NCBI GenBank assembly: GCA_944388215.1
Contig: CALXHT010000005.1
Coordinates: forward strand, 30,256 to 94,255
Direction of reading: 5' to 3'
DNA: 64,000 bases
Origin: an uncultured Gemmiger sp.
GTDB lineage: Bacteria; Bacillota; Clostridia; Oscillospirales; Ruminococcaceae
In this document: one piece after another, positions 27,151 to 35,380 of the stretch
How the letters are laid out: every line of letters begins with the position of its first letter
How positions within the stretch are numbered: position 1 is the first letter of the stretch
Notes under the pieces: generated by a model
Told to the model about the DNA's origin: nothing
Databases searched by the model: none
Seen by the model: the letters and a program-made list of their open reading frames with translations, nothing else
Position numbers and translations under genes: made by a program

Positions 27151-29758
27151 ACTGCTGCAAAAATTCCCGGATCTCCTTTTCCACGGCGGCCACTTCCTCG
27201 GCAAAGGCCCGGGCCGACACCCGCAGCGCACCGTGACCCAGCACGATGACCTGCTCGGCGCCGTCGCTGCTCACCACCCGGGTGCGGCGCTCCTTGGCCA
27301 GCTCGTGGGTGGCCCGCTCGATGTACATGTCGGCGGTCTCGGCCTCCTTGGTGTAGACCACATACAGGTTGTGGTATTTCTCCACCTCCCGCACGCCGCC
27401 CCGCACCTTGTAGGCGTCAAAGACGAGAATGGGCACGCACTGCTTGTACCCGGCGTAGTTGCACAGAATGTCCATCAGCCGGCGGCGGGCGGCGTCCAGG
27501 TTGCTCTCGGCCAGGCGGCGCAGGTCCTCCCAGGCAAAGATCACGTTGTACCCGTCCACCAGCAGGTAATCCGGCCCGGTGGGCTGGGGCCTGGCCGGCA
27601 CCTGCACGCTGGCGGGGGCGGTGTGCAGCGCCGCCCGGGCTGCCTTCTTGGCGTCGGTGCCGTTCTCGCCCCGGTGCTTGATCTTGCCGTAGGTGCGCTC
27701 AAAGATGGCCAGCAGTTCCTTGTCCTGCTCCAGCGTGCCCCGGTAGGCGTCGGCCCGGCGGCGACGGGCATTGCTGTCCGCCTCGTCGTCCTCCTCCGTC
27801 TGCCCGGCGGGGGCCAGCCGGCGGGACAGTCCGCTGTCCACATGGGCTTTGGCGGGCACTTCATCCCACTTGACCACATACCCCGCCCCGTGGGAACAGA
27901 ACACCGAATCGGCGGGGTTCTCCACATCGGCGTCGGCGTCATACCCGGCCGCCGCGATGACCTCCTCGGCGTTGTGGCAGGCGTCGTACCCGGCGGGCAG
28001 CACGGTCCAGCGGCCTAGCCCGTGGGTGTAGGCGGCAATCTCCCGGGCGTAGCCCCGGGCGGTGGCCACCGGCAGCCGTCCGGTGAGCCGGGCGGTGTCC
28101 CCCAGCGTCTCGGGGGCCTCAAAGCTGCCGCACATCCGCTGGATGTCCGCCATGGCACGGCCGATGGCATCGGCGGGCACCTCCAGCGTGAAATCATACC
28201 AGGGCTCCAGCAGCACCACAGCGTTCTTGCTCCGGGCTGTCTGAAGCCCCTGCCGCACGGCGCGGTAGGTGGCCTGCCGGAAATCGCCTCCCTCGGTGTG
28301 TTTCAGGTGGGCCTTGCCCGCCGCCAGCGTGATCTTCACATCGGTGAGCGGCGCCCCGGTGAGCACGCCGGGGTGGGTGCGCTCCGCCAGATGGGTCAGC
28401 ACCAGCCGCTGCCAGTTTTCCGCCAGCGTGTCGGGCGGACAGTCCGCCGCCAGCTGGACGCCGCTGCCCCGGGGCCCCGGCTCCAGCAGCAGATGCACCT
28501 CGGCATAGTGGCGCAGCGGCTCATAGTGGCCGATGCCCTCCACCGCCGCAGTGATGGTTTCCTTATACAGAATGCCGCCCTCGCTGAAGGTGACCTGCAG
28601 CCCGAACCGGCTGGCCAGCAGTGTCTGCAGAATTTCCAGCTGTACCTCGCCCATGAGCTGGACGTGCACCTCGGCCAGATCGTCCCGCCAGGCCACATGG
28701 AGCTGGGGGTCCTCGTCCTCCAGCGTCTGCAACGCTTTCAGCAGGGTGTGGGGGTCGGCGTCGGGGCAGTCCGCCCGGTAGTTGAGCACCGGCTCCAGCA
28801 GCGGTGCGTCGGCGTCCGCCTCGGCGCCCAACCCCTGGCCGGGCCGGGTGGCGGCAGGACCCGCCACCGCCACCACCATGCCGGGGTAGGCCGTGCTCAC
28901 CAGCCGGAACTTGCTGCCGTTATACAGCCGCAGGGCGTCGGCCTTTTCCCCGTTGGGCAGCACCGCCTTCACCGGCAGCTCGCCGCCCGTGACCTTCAGC
29001 CAGCTCAGCCGGGTGCCGGCGTCGTCCTGGCTGATCTTGAACACCCGGGCGCCGAACTCCGGCCAGACCGGCGGCATCCGGGTCAGCGTCTGCAAGCCCT
29101 GCAGCAGCCGGTCCAGCCCGTCCAGCCGCAGCGCCGCGCCGAAAAAGCAGGGGAACACCTGCCGCCGGGCGATGGCCGTCACCAGCGTGTCGGGATGGGG
29201 AGTGCCTTCGGACAGCACCTCCTCCATCAGCGGCTCGCTGCAGAGCGCCAGCGCCTCGGGGTCGGGCGCGGCGGTAAAGTCCACGCAGCCGTCCCCGAAC
29301 CGCCCCCGCAGCTCCCGCAGCCGCACGGCTGCATCGGCTCCCGGCAGGTCCATCTTGTTCACGAACACAAAGGTGGGCACCCGGTAGCGGGCCAGCAGCT
29401 TCCAGAGGGTCTCGGTGTGGGCCTGCACGCCGTCGGTGCCGCTGACCACCAGTACCGCGTAATCCAGTACCCGCAGGGCCCGCTCCGCCTCGGCGGAAAA
29501 ATCCACGTGGCCCGGCGTGTCCAGCAGCGTCAGTTCGGTCTCCTCGGCATCCTCCGCCGCGGGCAGCGTCAGCACCGCCTGCTTGGCAAAAATCGTGATG
29601 CCCCGTGCCCGCTCCTGGGCGTCGGTATCCAGAAAGGCGTCCCGGTGGTCCACACGGCCCAGCTTGCGCAGCACCCCCGCGCGGTAGAGAAGCCCCTCGG
29701 CCAGCGTTGTCTTGCCGCTGTCCACATGGGCCAGCAGCCCAACCACCAAACGTTTCAT
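27149..29758 (-). CDS. TetM-like ribosomal GTPase fused to a YacP/Rae1-type NYN endonuclease domain
   Basis: About 869 residues. Residues 1-640 are an EF-G-like translational GTPase of the ribosomal-protection family: G1 AHVDSGKT (10-17), G3 DTPGHVDF, G4 NKMD, and TetM-like C-terminal domains (LEPWYDFTLEVPADAIGRAM). After a charged linker the last about 140 residues form an NYN domain like YacP (Rae1 in Bacillus subtilis, a ribosome A-site mRNA endonuclease). Its acidic residues are present: D735 in VDGYN, VFDAYK, ETADMYIE and SSDGAEQ. The ATG at 29758 is preferred over 29764 because of spacing from AAAGGGG. The fusion predicts a factor that enters the A site and cuts mRNA. Tetracycline resistance is not implied. 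Confidence 0.9.
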   Translation of the reverse strand: MKRLVVGLLAHVDSGKTTLAEGLLYRAGVLRKLGRVDHRDAFLDTDAQERARGITIFAKQAVLTLPAAEDAEETELTLLDTPGHVDFSAEAERALRVLDYAVLVVSGTDGVQAHTETLWKLLARYRVPTFVFVNKMDLPGADAAVRLRELRGRFGDGCVDFTAAPDPEALALCSEPLMEEVLSEGTPHPDTLVTAIARRQVFPCFFGAALRLDGLDRLLQGLQTLTRMPPVWPEFGARVFKISQDDAGTRLSWLKVTGGELPVKAVLPNGEKADALRLYNGSKFRLVSTAYPGMVVAVAGPAATRPGQGLGAEADADAPLLEPVLNYRADCPDADPHTLLKALQTLEDEDPQLHVAWRDDLAEVHVQLMGEVQLEILQTLLASRFGLQVTFSEGGILYKETITAAVEGIGHYEPLRHYAEVHLLLEPGPRGSGVQLAADCPPDTLAENWQRLVLTHLAERTHPGVLTGAPLTDVKITLAAGKAHLKHTEGGDFRQATYRAVRQGLQTARSKNAVVLLEPWYDFTLEVPADAIGRAMADIQRMCGSFEAPETLGDTARLTGRLPVATARGYAREIAAYTHGLGRWTVLPAGYDACHNAEEVIAAAGYDADADVENPADSVFCSHGAGYVVKWDEVPAKAHVDSGLSRRLAPAGQTEEDDEADSNARRRRADAYRGTLEQDKELLAIFERTYGKIKHRGENGTDAKKAARAALHTAPASVQVPARPQPTGPDYLLVDGYNVIFAWEDLRRLAESNLDAARRRLMDILCNYAGYKQCVPILVFDAYKVRGGVREVEKYHNLYVVYTKEAETADMYIERATHELAKERRTRVVSSDGAEQVIVLGHGALRVSARAFAEEVAAVEKEIREFLQQ

Positions 29759-29807
29759 AGCCATTCCCCTTTGTGCAGAATGCTATTATTGTACCTTTTT
29801 TCGCCCA

Positions 29808-29832
29808 AATTGTACAGGGCAGCTGTACAATT
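29808..29832. promoter_or_regulatory. Perfect 25-bp palindrome (candidate operator) in a divergent intergenic region
   Basis: AATTGTACAG, five bases, CTGTACAATT: perfect 10-base arms. It sits about 50 bases upstream of the GTPase-nuclease start and 33 bases upstream of the desulfoferrodoxin -35 box. There is no following T run, so a DNA operator is more likely than a terminator. The binding protein is unknown. Confidence 0.65.
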
Positions 29833-29864
29833 CGAAAAAATTAGTATTAAATCTTAAAAAGGCC

Positions 29865-29892
29865 TTTACAAAGTGAAATAGTATGATATAAT
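29865..29892 (+). promoter_or_regulatory. Promoter of the desulfoferrodoxin-rubredoxin operon
   Basis: TTTACA (29865-29870), a 16-base spacer and a perfect TATAAT (29887-29892), giving an 80-base leader. Confidence 0.8.
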
Positions 29893-29970
29893 AATGCCAG
29901 AGCCGGAGATACCGGCAAAAGTCAAGAAACAATCTTATTTATATACAGAGCAAACCCAAGGAGGCAAGCT

Positions 29971-30345
29971 ATGGAACTGAAGTACTTTATCTGCGAGCAC
30001 TGCGGCAATATCATCACCATGGTGGAGGACAAGGGCGTGCCCGTGTTCTGCTGCGGTCAGAAGATGACCCCGCTGGTGCCCGGCACCGTGGAGGCCGCCC
30101 ATGAGAAGCACATCCCCGTCTACACCGTGGAGAACGGTGTGGTCCATGTGACGGTGGGCAGCGTGGAGCATCCCATGCTGGACGAGCACTACATCACCTG
30201 GATTTCGCTGCAGACCAAGCAGGGCAGCCAGATCAAGCATCTGAAGCCCGGCGAGGCCCCCAAGGCGGATTTCGCCCTGACGGCCGGCGACGAGGTCGTG
30301 GCGGTGTATGCCTACTGCAACCTGCACGGTCTGTGGAAGGCCTGA
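29971..30345 (+). CDS. dfx: Desulfoferrodoxin (class I superoxide reductase)
   Basis: 124 residues with two iron sites. Centre I (rubredoxin-like FeS4) uses C8, C11, C27 and C28. Centre II has EKH (45-47), the HPM..HYITW segment, and the C-terminal YCNLHGLW with the Cys and His ligands, as in superoxide reductases. It reduces superoxide to peroxide without making oxygen, a typical anaerobe defence, with electrons from rubredoxin, which is encoded 45 bases downstream. AAGGAGG precedes the start. Confidence 0.97.
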   Translation: MELKYFICEHCGNIITMVEDKGVPVFCCGQKMTPLVPGTVEAAHEKHIPVYTVENGVVHVTVGSVEHPMLDEHYITWISLQTKQGSQIKHLKPGEAPKADFALTAGDEVVAVYAYCNLHGLWKA

Positions 30346-30390
30346 TTTCCCAGTTTTCCAAATTTTTACGATAAGAGGAGCGTTTTCATC

Positions 30391-30546
30391 ATGAAGAAGT
30401 ATGTCTGCCCCTGTGGCTATGAGTATGATCCCGCCGTCGGTGATCCCGACAATGGCATCGCCCCCGGCACTGCCTGGGAGGATGTCCCCGCTGATTGGGT
30501 TTGCCCCGTCTGCGGTCTGGGCAAGGATTCCTTCGTCGAGGAATAA
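30391..30546 (+). CDS. Rubredoxin with a C-x-C first knuckle
   Basis: A 51-residue small protein and the electron donor for the superoxide reductase upstream. It aligns throughout with rubredoxins ([20 protein letters not shown], then CPVCGLGKD with C38 and C41). The first metal knuckle reads VCPCGYEYD (C6 and C8), one residue shorter than the usual C-x2-C-G. Iron should still be held by four cysteines but with altered geometry. The start follows AGAGGAG. A terminator follows. Confidence 0.93.
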   Translation: MKKYVCPCGYEYDPAVGDPDNGIAPGTAWEDVPADWVCPVCGLGKDSFVEE

Positions 30547-30557
30547 ATGAAACAGCA

Positions 30558-30592
30558 AACCGGGGTGCCCTGCGGGGCACCCCGGTTTTCTT
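30558..30592 (+). terminator. Terminator of the dfx-rubredoxin operon
   Basis: Stem AACCGGGGTGCCC / GGGGCACCCCGGTT with a short loop, followed by TTTTC and TTT. Confidence 0.85.
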
Positions 30593-30707
30593 TGTGCGGC
30601 AGGTTTCGCGGGGGCGGGACCTGCCGTTTTGCTTCGCAGAACACACAAAAATATACCTGAATTTTTGTGCAAGCGTACAAAGCGTATTAAACGTGAATTA
30701 TTTTCAC

Positions 30708-30736
30708 TTTACAAATTAGAAATGCTCAACTATAAT
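30708..30736 (+). promoter_or_regulatory. Promoter of ilvA
   Basis: TTTACA (30708-30713), a 17-base spacer and TATAAT (30731-30736). About 90 bases of leader follow. Confidence 0.8.
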
Positions 30737-30772
30737 CATACAAGCGCCACAGATTGCAACGGAGCAATCCGA

Positions 30773-30804
30773 AGCCCGGTCCGGAAGGCTTTCCGGATCG
30801 GGCT
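30773..30804 (+). promoter_or_regulatory. Strong hairpin in the ilvA leader
   Basis: Arms AGCCCGGTCCGGAA and TTCCGGATCGGGCT pair over 14 positions with one G-U wobble and a 4-base loop. No T run follows and it ends about 30 bases before the start codon, so it is not a simple terminator. It may stabilise the mRNA or take part in control; no T-box consensus is present. Confidence 0.5.
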
Positions 30805-30835
30805 GTGCTATTTGTCAAATGAGGGGGAGACGTTC

Positions 30836-32041
30836 ATGCTCACACTGGACAAGATCTATCACGCCAAATTCATTCTCAAGCAGATCGCGCGCAAGACCGA
30901 CCTCATCGCCGCCCCGCAGCTTTGCCCCGGCACCGATCTGTACCTAAAGACCGAGAATCTGCAGGTGACCGGCAGTTTCAAGGTGCGCGGCGCCTACTAC
31001 AAGATCAGCCAGCTCACCGAGGAAGAGCGGTCCAGGGGTGTCATTGCCTGTTCGGCGGGCAATCATGCCCAGGGCGTGGCGCTGGCGGCCACCCGGATGG
31101 GTATCCGCAGCGTGGTCTGCATGCCGGACGGCGCCCCCATCATGAAGGTGGAGAGCACCAAGCGGCTGGGGGCCGAGGTGGAACTGGTGAAGGGCACCTA
31201 CGACGACGCCCACGACCGGGCGGTGGAGCTCCAGCAGGAGACCGGCATGACCTTCATCCACCCCTACGACGACGAACTGGTCATCGCGGGGCAGGGGACC
31301 ATCGGCCTGGAGATCCTCGACCAGCTGCCCGATGTGGATGCGGTCATCGTGCCGGTGGGGGGCGGCGGCCTGATCTCCGGCGTGGCCTTTGCCATCAAGA
31401 GCCTGCGCCCCGATGTAAAGGTCTACGGCGTTCAGGCGGCGGGAGCCCCCAGCATGGAGAGGGCCTTCCACGACCACCACTATGAGACGCTGGACCGGGT
31501 GGACACTTTCGCGGACGGCATTGCCGTCAAGACCCCCGGGGAAATCACCTACCAGATGGTGGAAAACTGCGTGGACGACATCGTCACGGTGAGCGAGGAC
31601 GAGATCGCCGCGGCCATCCTCTCGCTGATGGAGAACCAGAAGCTGGTGGCGGAGGGCGCCGGGGCCACGCCGGTGGCGGCGGCCCTCTTCGGCAAGCTGC
31701 CGCTGGCGGGCAAAAAGGTGGTCTGCCTGATCTCGGGCGGCAACATCGATGTGAACATCCTCAACCGGGTCATCACCCGCGGTCTGGTCATGAGCGGCCG
31801 CAAGGCCAACCTGATGATCGCCCTGGAGGACAAGCCCGGCCAGCTGACGCTGGTCAGCGATATCATCTCGGAATGCGGCGCCAACGTGGTCAGCGTCCAC
31901 CACGACCGGTCGGACGCCAACATGGCCATCACCAGCTGCTTCCTCAAGCTGGGGCTGGAGACCCGCAACGCCGCCCAGATCGAGGAGATCAAACAGCGGC
32001 TCACCCAGGCCGGTTTTGAACTGGTCAGCGAGCGCGTATAA
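30836..32041 (+). CDS. ilvA: Threonine ammonia-lyase (threonine dehydratase)
   Basis: 401 residues. The PLP enzyme deaminates threonine to 2-oxobutyrate, the first step to isoleucine. The PLP lysine lies in [10 protein letters not shown], the phosphate-binding loop is VGGGGLISG, and a single ACT-like domain fills about residues 325-401 ([18 protein letters not shown]). This is the shorter class with one ACT module, as in many Clostridia. The start at 30836 is preceded by GAGGGGGAG. It has its own promoter, separate from the T-box-controlled ilvBNCD operon 1.3 kb downstream. Confidence 0.93.
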   Translation: MLTLDKIYHAKFILKQIARKTDLIAAPQLCPGTDLYLKTENLQVTGSFKVRGAYYKISQLTEEERSRGVIACSAGNHAQGVALAATRMGIRSVVCMPDGAPIMKVESTKRLGAEVELVKGTYDDAHDRAVELQQETGMTFIHPYDDELVIAGQGTIGLEILDQLPDVDAVIVPVGGGGLISGVAFAIKSLRPDVKVYGVQAAGAPSMERAFHDHHYETLDRVDTFADGIAVKTPGEITYQMVENCVDDIVTVSEDEIAAAILSLMENQKLVAEGAGATPVAAALFGKLPLAGKKVVCLISGGNIDVNILNRVITRGLVMSGRKANLMIALEDKPGQLTLVSDIISECGANVVSVHHDRSDANMAITSCFLKLGLETRNAAQIEEIKQRLTQAGFELVSERV

Positions 32042-32045
32042 AAAG

Positions 32046-32070
32046 AACAGGGGCCCCAGGGCCCCTGCCG
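32046..32070 (-). terminator. Terminator of the DUF815 ATPase gene
   Basis: CAGGGGCCC / GGGCCCCTG hairpin; on the minus strand it is followed by TTCTTTTTA. On the plus strand no T run follows, so it mainly serves the minus gene. Confidence 0.6.
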
Positions 32071-32082
32071 TGAATTTGGGTA

Positions 32083-33258
32083 TTACACTTTGATGCCGCC
32101 GGCCAGCATCTCGATGAACTGCTTGGCCACCCGGGGGCTGCGGCCCCCCGCCCGCAGGGCGAAGGCGGAACCCTTGATGAAGAGCTGATCGCTGGGCATC
32201 TGCACGCCGTACTGGCGGGCCAGCTCCAGCAAAATGGCATCGAACCGCTCCTTGTCGGGCTGCTGGAAGGTGACCGTCAGGCCGAACCGGGCCGACAGGC
32301 TCATCAGTTCCTGGCGGGTGTCCGAGGCGTGCAGGTCGTCGCCGCTGCGGTCGGTCATGGATTCCTTGACCAGGTGCCGCCGGTTGCTGGTGGCGTAGAC
32401 CACCACGTTGTGGCTGCGGCCGCCCACGCTGCCCTCCAGAATGGCCTTCAGCGCCGCAAAGTTGTCGTCGTTGGCGGCAAAGCTCAGATCGTCGATGAAG
32501 AGGATGAACTTCAGGGGATTCTTGGCCAGTTCGTCCATCAGAGCGGGGATCTGGTAGAGCTGGTTTTTCTTCACCTCAATGAGGCGCAGCCCGTCGGGGG
32601 CAAACTCGTTGGCGATGGCCTTCACGGTGCTGGACTTGCCGGTGCCCGCGTCGCCGTAGAGCAGCACGTTGTTGGTAGGCTTTCCCTCCAGCAGCGCCCG
32701 GGTGTTGGCGATGACCTTCTCCCGCTCCCGCTCGTAGCCCGGCAGCTCGCTGAGCCGCTGGGGGTCGGGGTAGCGCACCGGCACCAAGTGCCCGTCCTCC
32801 AGCGTGAAGACGTGGTGCCGGGCAAAGATGCCGTAGCCCTTCTGGCCCACCGCCGCCCGCCGTGCGGCGTAGGCGGCGTGGAAGTCGGCGTCCGGGGTGA
32901 TCTCCCACCGGGGCAGATACTCCGGCGCGCCGTGGCACAGGTCGTCAAGACCCGCCCGGCCCAGCGCCTGGAGAAAATCCAGCTCCCCGGCCAGGGCCTT
33001 TTCCAGCACCGGGCCCGCATCGCCCCCCGCCGCCGTGCGCAGACAGAGGTTTTCATCCTCCAGCACGGCGTCCAGCAGGGCGTCGGTCCAGTTGGTGCCC
33101 CGGACAAACAATACGGCCTCAAAGGCGGCCACGGCGCCGCCCAGGTCACATTCCTCGGCGGCCAGGGCCGCCCGCAGCGCACGCAGCAGCGCGGTGTCCA
33201 GCAGATTGCGGAACACCACCAGCGCATCCAGGCGTGCCAGCCATTCCATACGTTGCAT
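32083..33258 (-). CDS. AAA+ ATPase of the DUF815 family
   Basis: 391 residues. The C-terminal two-thirds form an AAA+ module: Walker A GDAGTGKS, Walker B FILFIDDLSF, and a sensor segment ending VVYATSNRRH. The N-terminal 150 residues are helical and unlike other families I know. The DUF815 family is widespread in bacteria with no settled function. The start at 33258 is chosen because a 29-residue in-frame extension upstream would run through the -10 box of a near-consensus promoter. Monocistronic. Confidence 0.85.
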   Translation of the reverse strand: MQRMEWLARLDALVVFRNLLDTALLRALRAALAAEECDLGGAVAAFEAVLFVRGTNWTDALLDAVLEDENLCLRTAAGGDAGPVLEKALAGELDFLQALGRAGLDDLCHGAPEYLPRWEITPDADFHAAYAARRAAVGQKGYGIFARHHVFTLEDGHLVPVRYPDPQRLSELPGYEREREKVIANTRALLEGKPTNNVLLYGDAGTGKSSTVKAIANEFAPDGLRLIEVKKNQLYQIPALMDELAKNPLKFILFIDDLSFAANDDNFAALKAILEGSVGGRSHNVVVYATSNRRHLVKESMTDRSGDDLHASDTRQELMSLSARFGLTVTFQQPDKERFDAILLELARQYGVQMPSDQLFIKGSAFALRAGGRSPRVAKQFIEMLAGGIKV

Positions 33259-33292
33259 ATATGATCGATCCTTTCCCAAGAAAACTACTCTC

Positions 33293-33321
33293 AGTATAAA
33301 CAGTACCGCATAAAGTTGCAA
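33293..33321 (-). promoter_or_regulatory. Promoter of the DUF815 ATPase gene
   Basis: On the minus strand TTGCAA (33316-33321), a 17-base spacer and TATACT (33293-33298). Confidence 0.75.
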
Positions 33322-33338
33322 GATTTTCACAAAAAAAC

Positions 33339-33367
33339 TTGACAAACCAGTAAAACTGCGGTATAGT
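33339..33367 (+). promoter_or_regulatory. Promoter of the ilvBNCD operon
   Basis: A consensus TTGACA (33339-33344), a 17-base spacer and TATAGT (33362-33367), directly upstream of the T-box leader. Confidence 0.85.
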
Positions 33368-33379
33368 TTAACACAAATT

Positions 33380-33657
33380 CAGCAAATGCTTGGATGGGAA
33401 CTAGTAACGGTCTGAACATAGCCCCCAGAGAACTGCCGGTTGGTGCGAGGCAGCAGGGTGAGCGGACCGCGAACTGATCCCGGAGCAGATTCACTGAACG
33501 CTTCGGCCAGTAAGGGGATACGGGTGCACCCGTTACAGTGCAGGACTTTGTTGGAAGTCCGGTGAGTGGGGACGCATCGTCCCAATAAGAGTGGTACCGC
33601 AGAGCGCTTACACAGCCTTTGTCTCTTGGGTTCAAGGGGCAAAGGCTGTTTTTCTTT
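33380..33657 (+). ncRNA. T-box leader (tRNA-sensing riboswitch) of the ilvBNCD operon, probably leucine-specific
   Basis: All T-box landmarks are present. Stem I has the AGTA loop-E strand, the AGAGA bulge and the GGTTGGTG distal loop. The T-box itself is AGAGTGGTACCGC (33588-33600). The terminator is ACAGCCTTTG / CAAAGGCTGT (33612-33649) followed by T's. In the specifier loop, closed by GGGA/TCCC below and GGTC/GACC above, the 3' strand reads GAACTGA, placing codon CTG (Leu) at 33474-33476. An overlapping ATC (Ile) would need bases that are paired in the lower helix. Uncharged tRNA should favour antitermination and expression of branched-chain amino acid synthesis. Confidence 0.92.
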
Positions 33658-33705
33658 GCGCACTCCCCAGCCGGCGCAGCACAAGACAGGAAGGAGAACA
33701 AGCAG

Positions 33706-35370
33706 ATGAAACTCAACGGTTCGCAGATCTTTGTGGAAGTCCTGGCGGAGCAGGGCGTTGACACACTGTTCGGCTATCCCGGCGGCGCGGTCCTCAACCT
33801 CTACGACGAATTGTATAAGAATTCCGACCGTATCCACACGGTGCTCACCGCCCACGAGCAGGGCGCCTCCCACGCGGCGGACGGCTACGCCCGGGCCACC
33901 GGCCGCACCGGCGTGGTGCTGGCCACCAGCGGTCCCGGCGCCACCAACCTGGTCACAGGCATCGCCACCGCCTTCATGGACAGCGTGCCCCTGGTGGCCT
34001 TCACCGGCAACGTGGCCACCTCGCTGCTGGGCCGGGACTCCTTCCAGGAGGCCTACATCGAGGGCATCACAATGCCCATCACCAAGCACAACTACACGGT
34101 GCGCCGGGTGGAGGATCTGGCCGACACCATGCGGGCGGCCTTCCGCATCGCCCAGCAGGGCCGCAAGGGCCCGGTGCTGGTGGACATCCCCAAGGATGTG
34201 ACCGCCGCCGTCTGTGAGTTCACCCCCAAGGCGCCGGAACTCATCCGCACCGTCACCACCTACAACGAGGAGGACGTGAAGAAGGCCGCCGAGATGATCA
34301 ACGCCGCCCAGCGTCCCATCGTCTACTTCGGCGGCGGCGTCCGCAGCGCGGCGGGCTGCCAGCCGCTGCGGGACCTGCTGCTCAAGGCCGGCATGCCCGC
34401 CACCTACACGCTGATGGCGGCCGGCGTGCTCAGCTACGGCGAGCCCCACAACCTGGGCATGCTGGGCATGCACGGCTGCTACGCCGCCAACAAGGCCATC
34501 GACGAGGCCGATCTGGTCATCGCGGTGGGCACCCGGTTCAGCGACCGTGTGGCGCTCAACCCCGATACCTTCGCCAAGCGGGCCAAGATCATCCAGATCG
34601 ACATCGACCCCAGCGAGCTGGGCAAGAACGTGGCGGTGGACCTGAGCCTGACCGGCGACGCCAGCTACATCCTGCAGGCCATCCTGCCCTACGTGGAGAA
34701 GACCGAGCACAAGCTGTGGATGGAGCAGATCCGCCAGTGGCAGAAAAACGACTACAAGCCGGTGGACAGCGACACCGAGCTGAAGCCTCACCAGATGATC
34801 GCCGAGATCTGCCGTCAGGCGGGCCCCGAGGCAGTCTACGTCACCGACGTGGGCCAGCACCAGATGTGGGCAGCCCAGTATCTGCACCACACCAAGAGCC
34901 GGGGCTTCCTCACCAGCGGCGGCCTGGGCACCATGGGCTTCGGTTACGGCGCGGCCATCGGCGCCCAGATGGCGCTGGGCCGGGACGCCCGGGTCATCAT
35001 GCTCACCGGCGACGGTTCCTTCCACATGAACCTCAACGAGGGCTGTACCGCGGTCAGCTACGGCCTGCCCATCATCACGGTGATCTTCAATAACCAGGTC
35101 CTGGGCATGGTCCGGCAGTGGCAGACCACCTTCTACGGCAAGCGCTACTCCGACACCGACCCCCACCGCCACACCGACTTCGTCAAGGTGGCCGAGGGCT
35201 TCGGCGCCAAGGGCTACCGGGCCACCACCCCGGCGGAATTCAAGGCGGCCTTTGCCGACGCCCTGAAACAGCAGGGCCCCAGCTGGATCGACTGCCGCAT
35301 CGGCAAGGACGAGAAGGTGCTGCCCATGATCCCGGGCGGCGGCGACATCAACGATATCATCATGGAATGA
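33706..35370 (+). CDS. ilvB: Acetolactate synthase large (catalytic) subunit
   Basis: 554 residues, a TPP- and FAD-dependent enzyme making acetolactate or acetohydroxybutyrate for Val/Leu/Ile. The catalytic Glu lies in TAHEQGASHAADGYAR, followed by SGPGATNLVTGIA; the TPP-binding motif is LTGDGSFHMNLNE...NNQ. Anabolic type because a regulatory subunit gene follows and a T-box precedes. The start at 33706 follows AAGGAGAACAAGCAG; in-frame codons from 33619 lie within the T-box terminator. Confidence 0.97.
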   Translation: MKLNGSQIFVEVLAEQGVDTLFGYPGGAVLNLYDELYKNSDRIHTVLTAHEQGASHAADGYARATGRTGVVLATSGPGATNLVTGIATAFMDSVPLVAFTGNVATSLLGRDSFQEAYIEGITMPITKHNYTVRRVEDLADTMRAAFRIAQQGRKGPVLVDIPKDVTAAVCEFTPKAPELIRTVTTYNEEDVKKAAEMINAAQRPIVYFGGGVRSAAGCQPLRDLLLKAGMPATYTLMAAGVLSYGEPHNLGMLGMHGCYAANKAIDEADLVIAVGTRFSDRVALNPDTFAKRAKIIQIDIDPSELGKNVAVDLSLTGDASYILQAILPYVEKTEHKLWMEQIRQWQKNDYKPVDSDTELKPHQMIAEICRQAGPEAVYVTDVGQHQMWAAQYLHHTKSRGFLTSGGLGTMGFGYGAAIGAQMALGRDARVIMLTGDGSFHMNLNEGCTAVSYGLPIITVIFNNQVLGMVRQWQTTFYGKRYSDTDPHRHTDFVKVAEGFGAKGYRATTPAEFKAAFADALKQQGPSWIDCRIGKDEKVLPMIPGGGDINDIIME

Positions 35371-35380
35371 GGTGAACAGG

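Noticed and set aside
27149..29758. Tetracycline resistance gene
   Set aside because: The GTPase is only related to TetM, is chromosomal among housekeeping genes without mobile elements, and carries a nuclease domain. No resistance can be claimed.
33477..33479. Isoleucine (ATC) as the T-box specifier codon
   Set aside because: Two of its three bases pair with GGGA in the helix below the specifier loop; CTG is unpaired and at the expected place.
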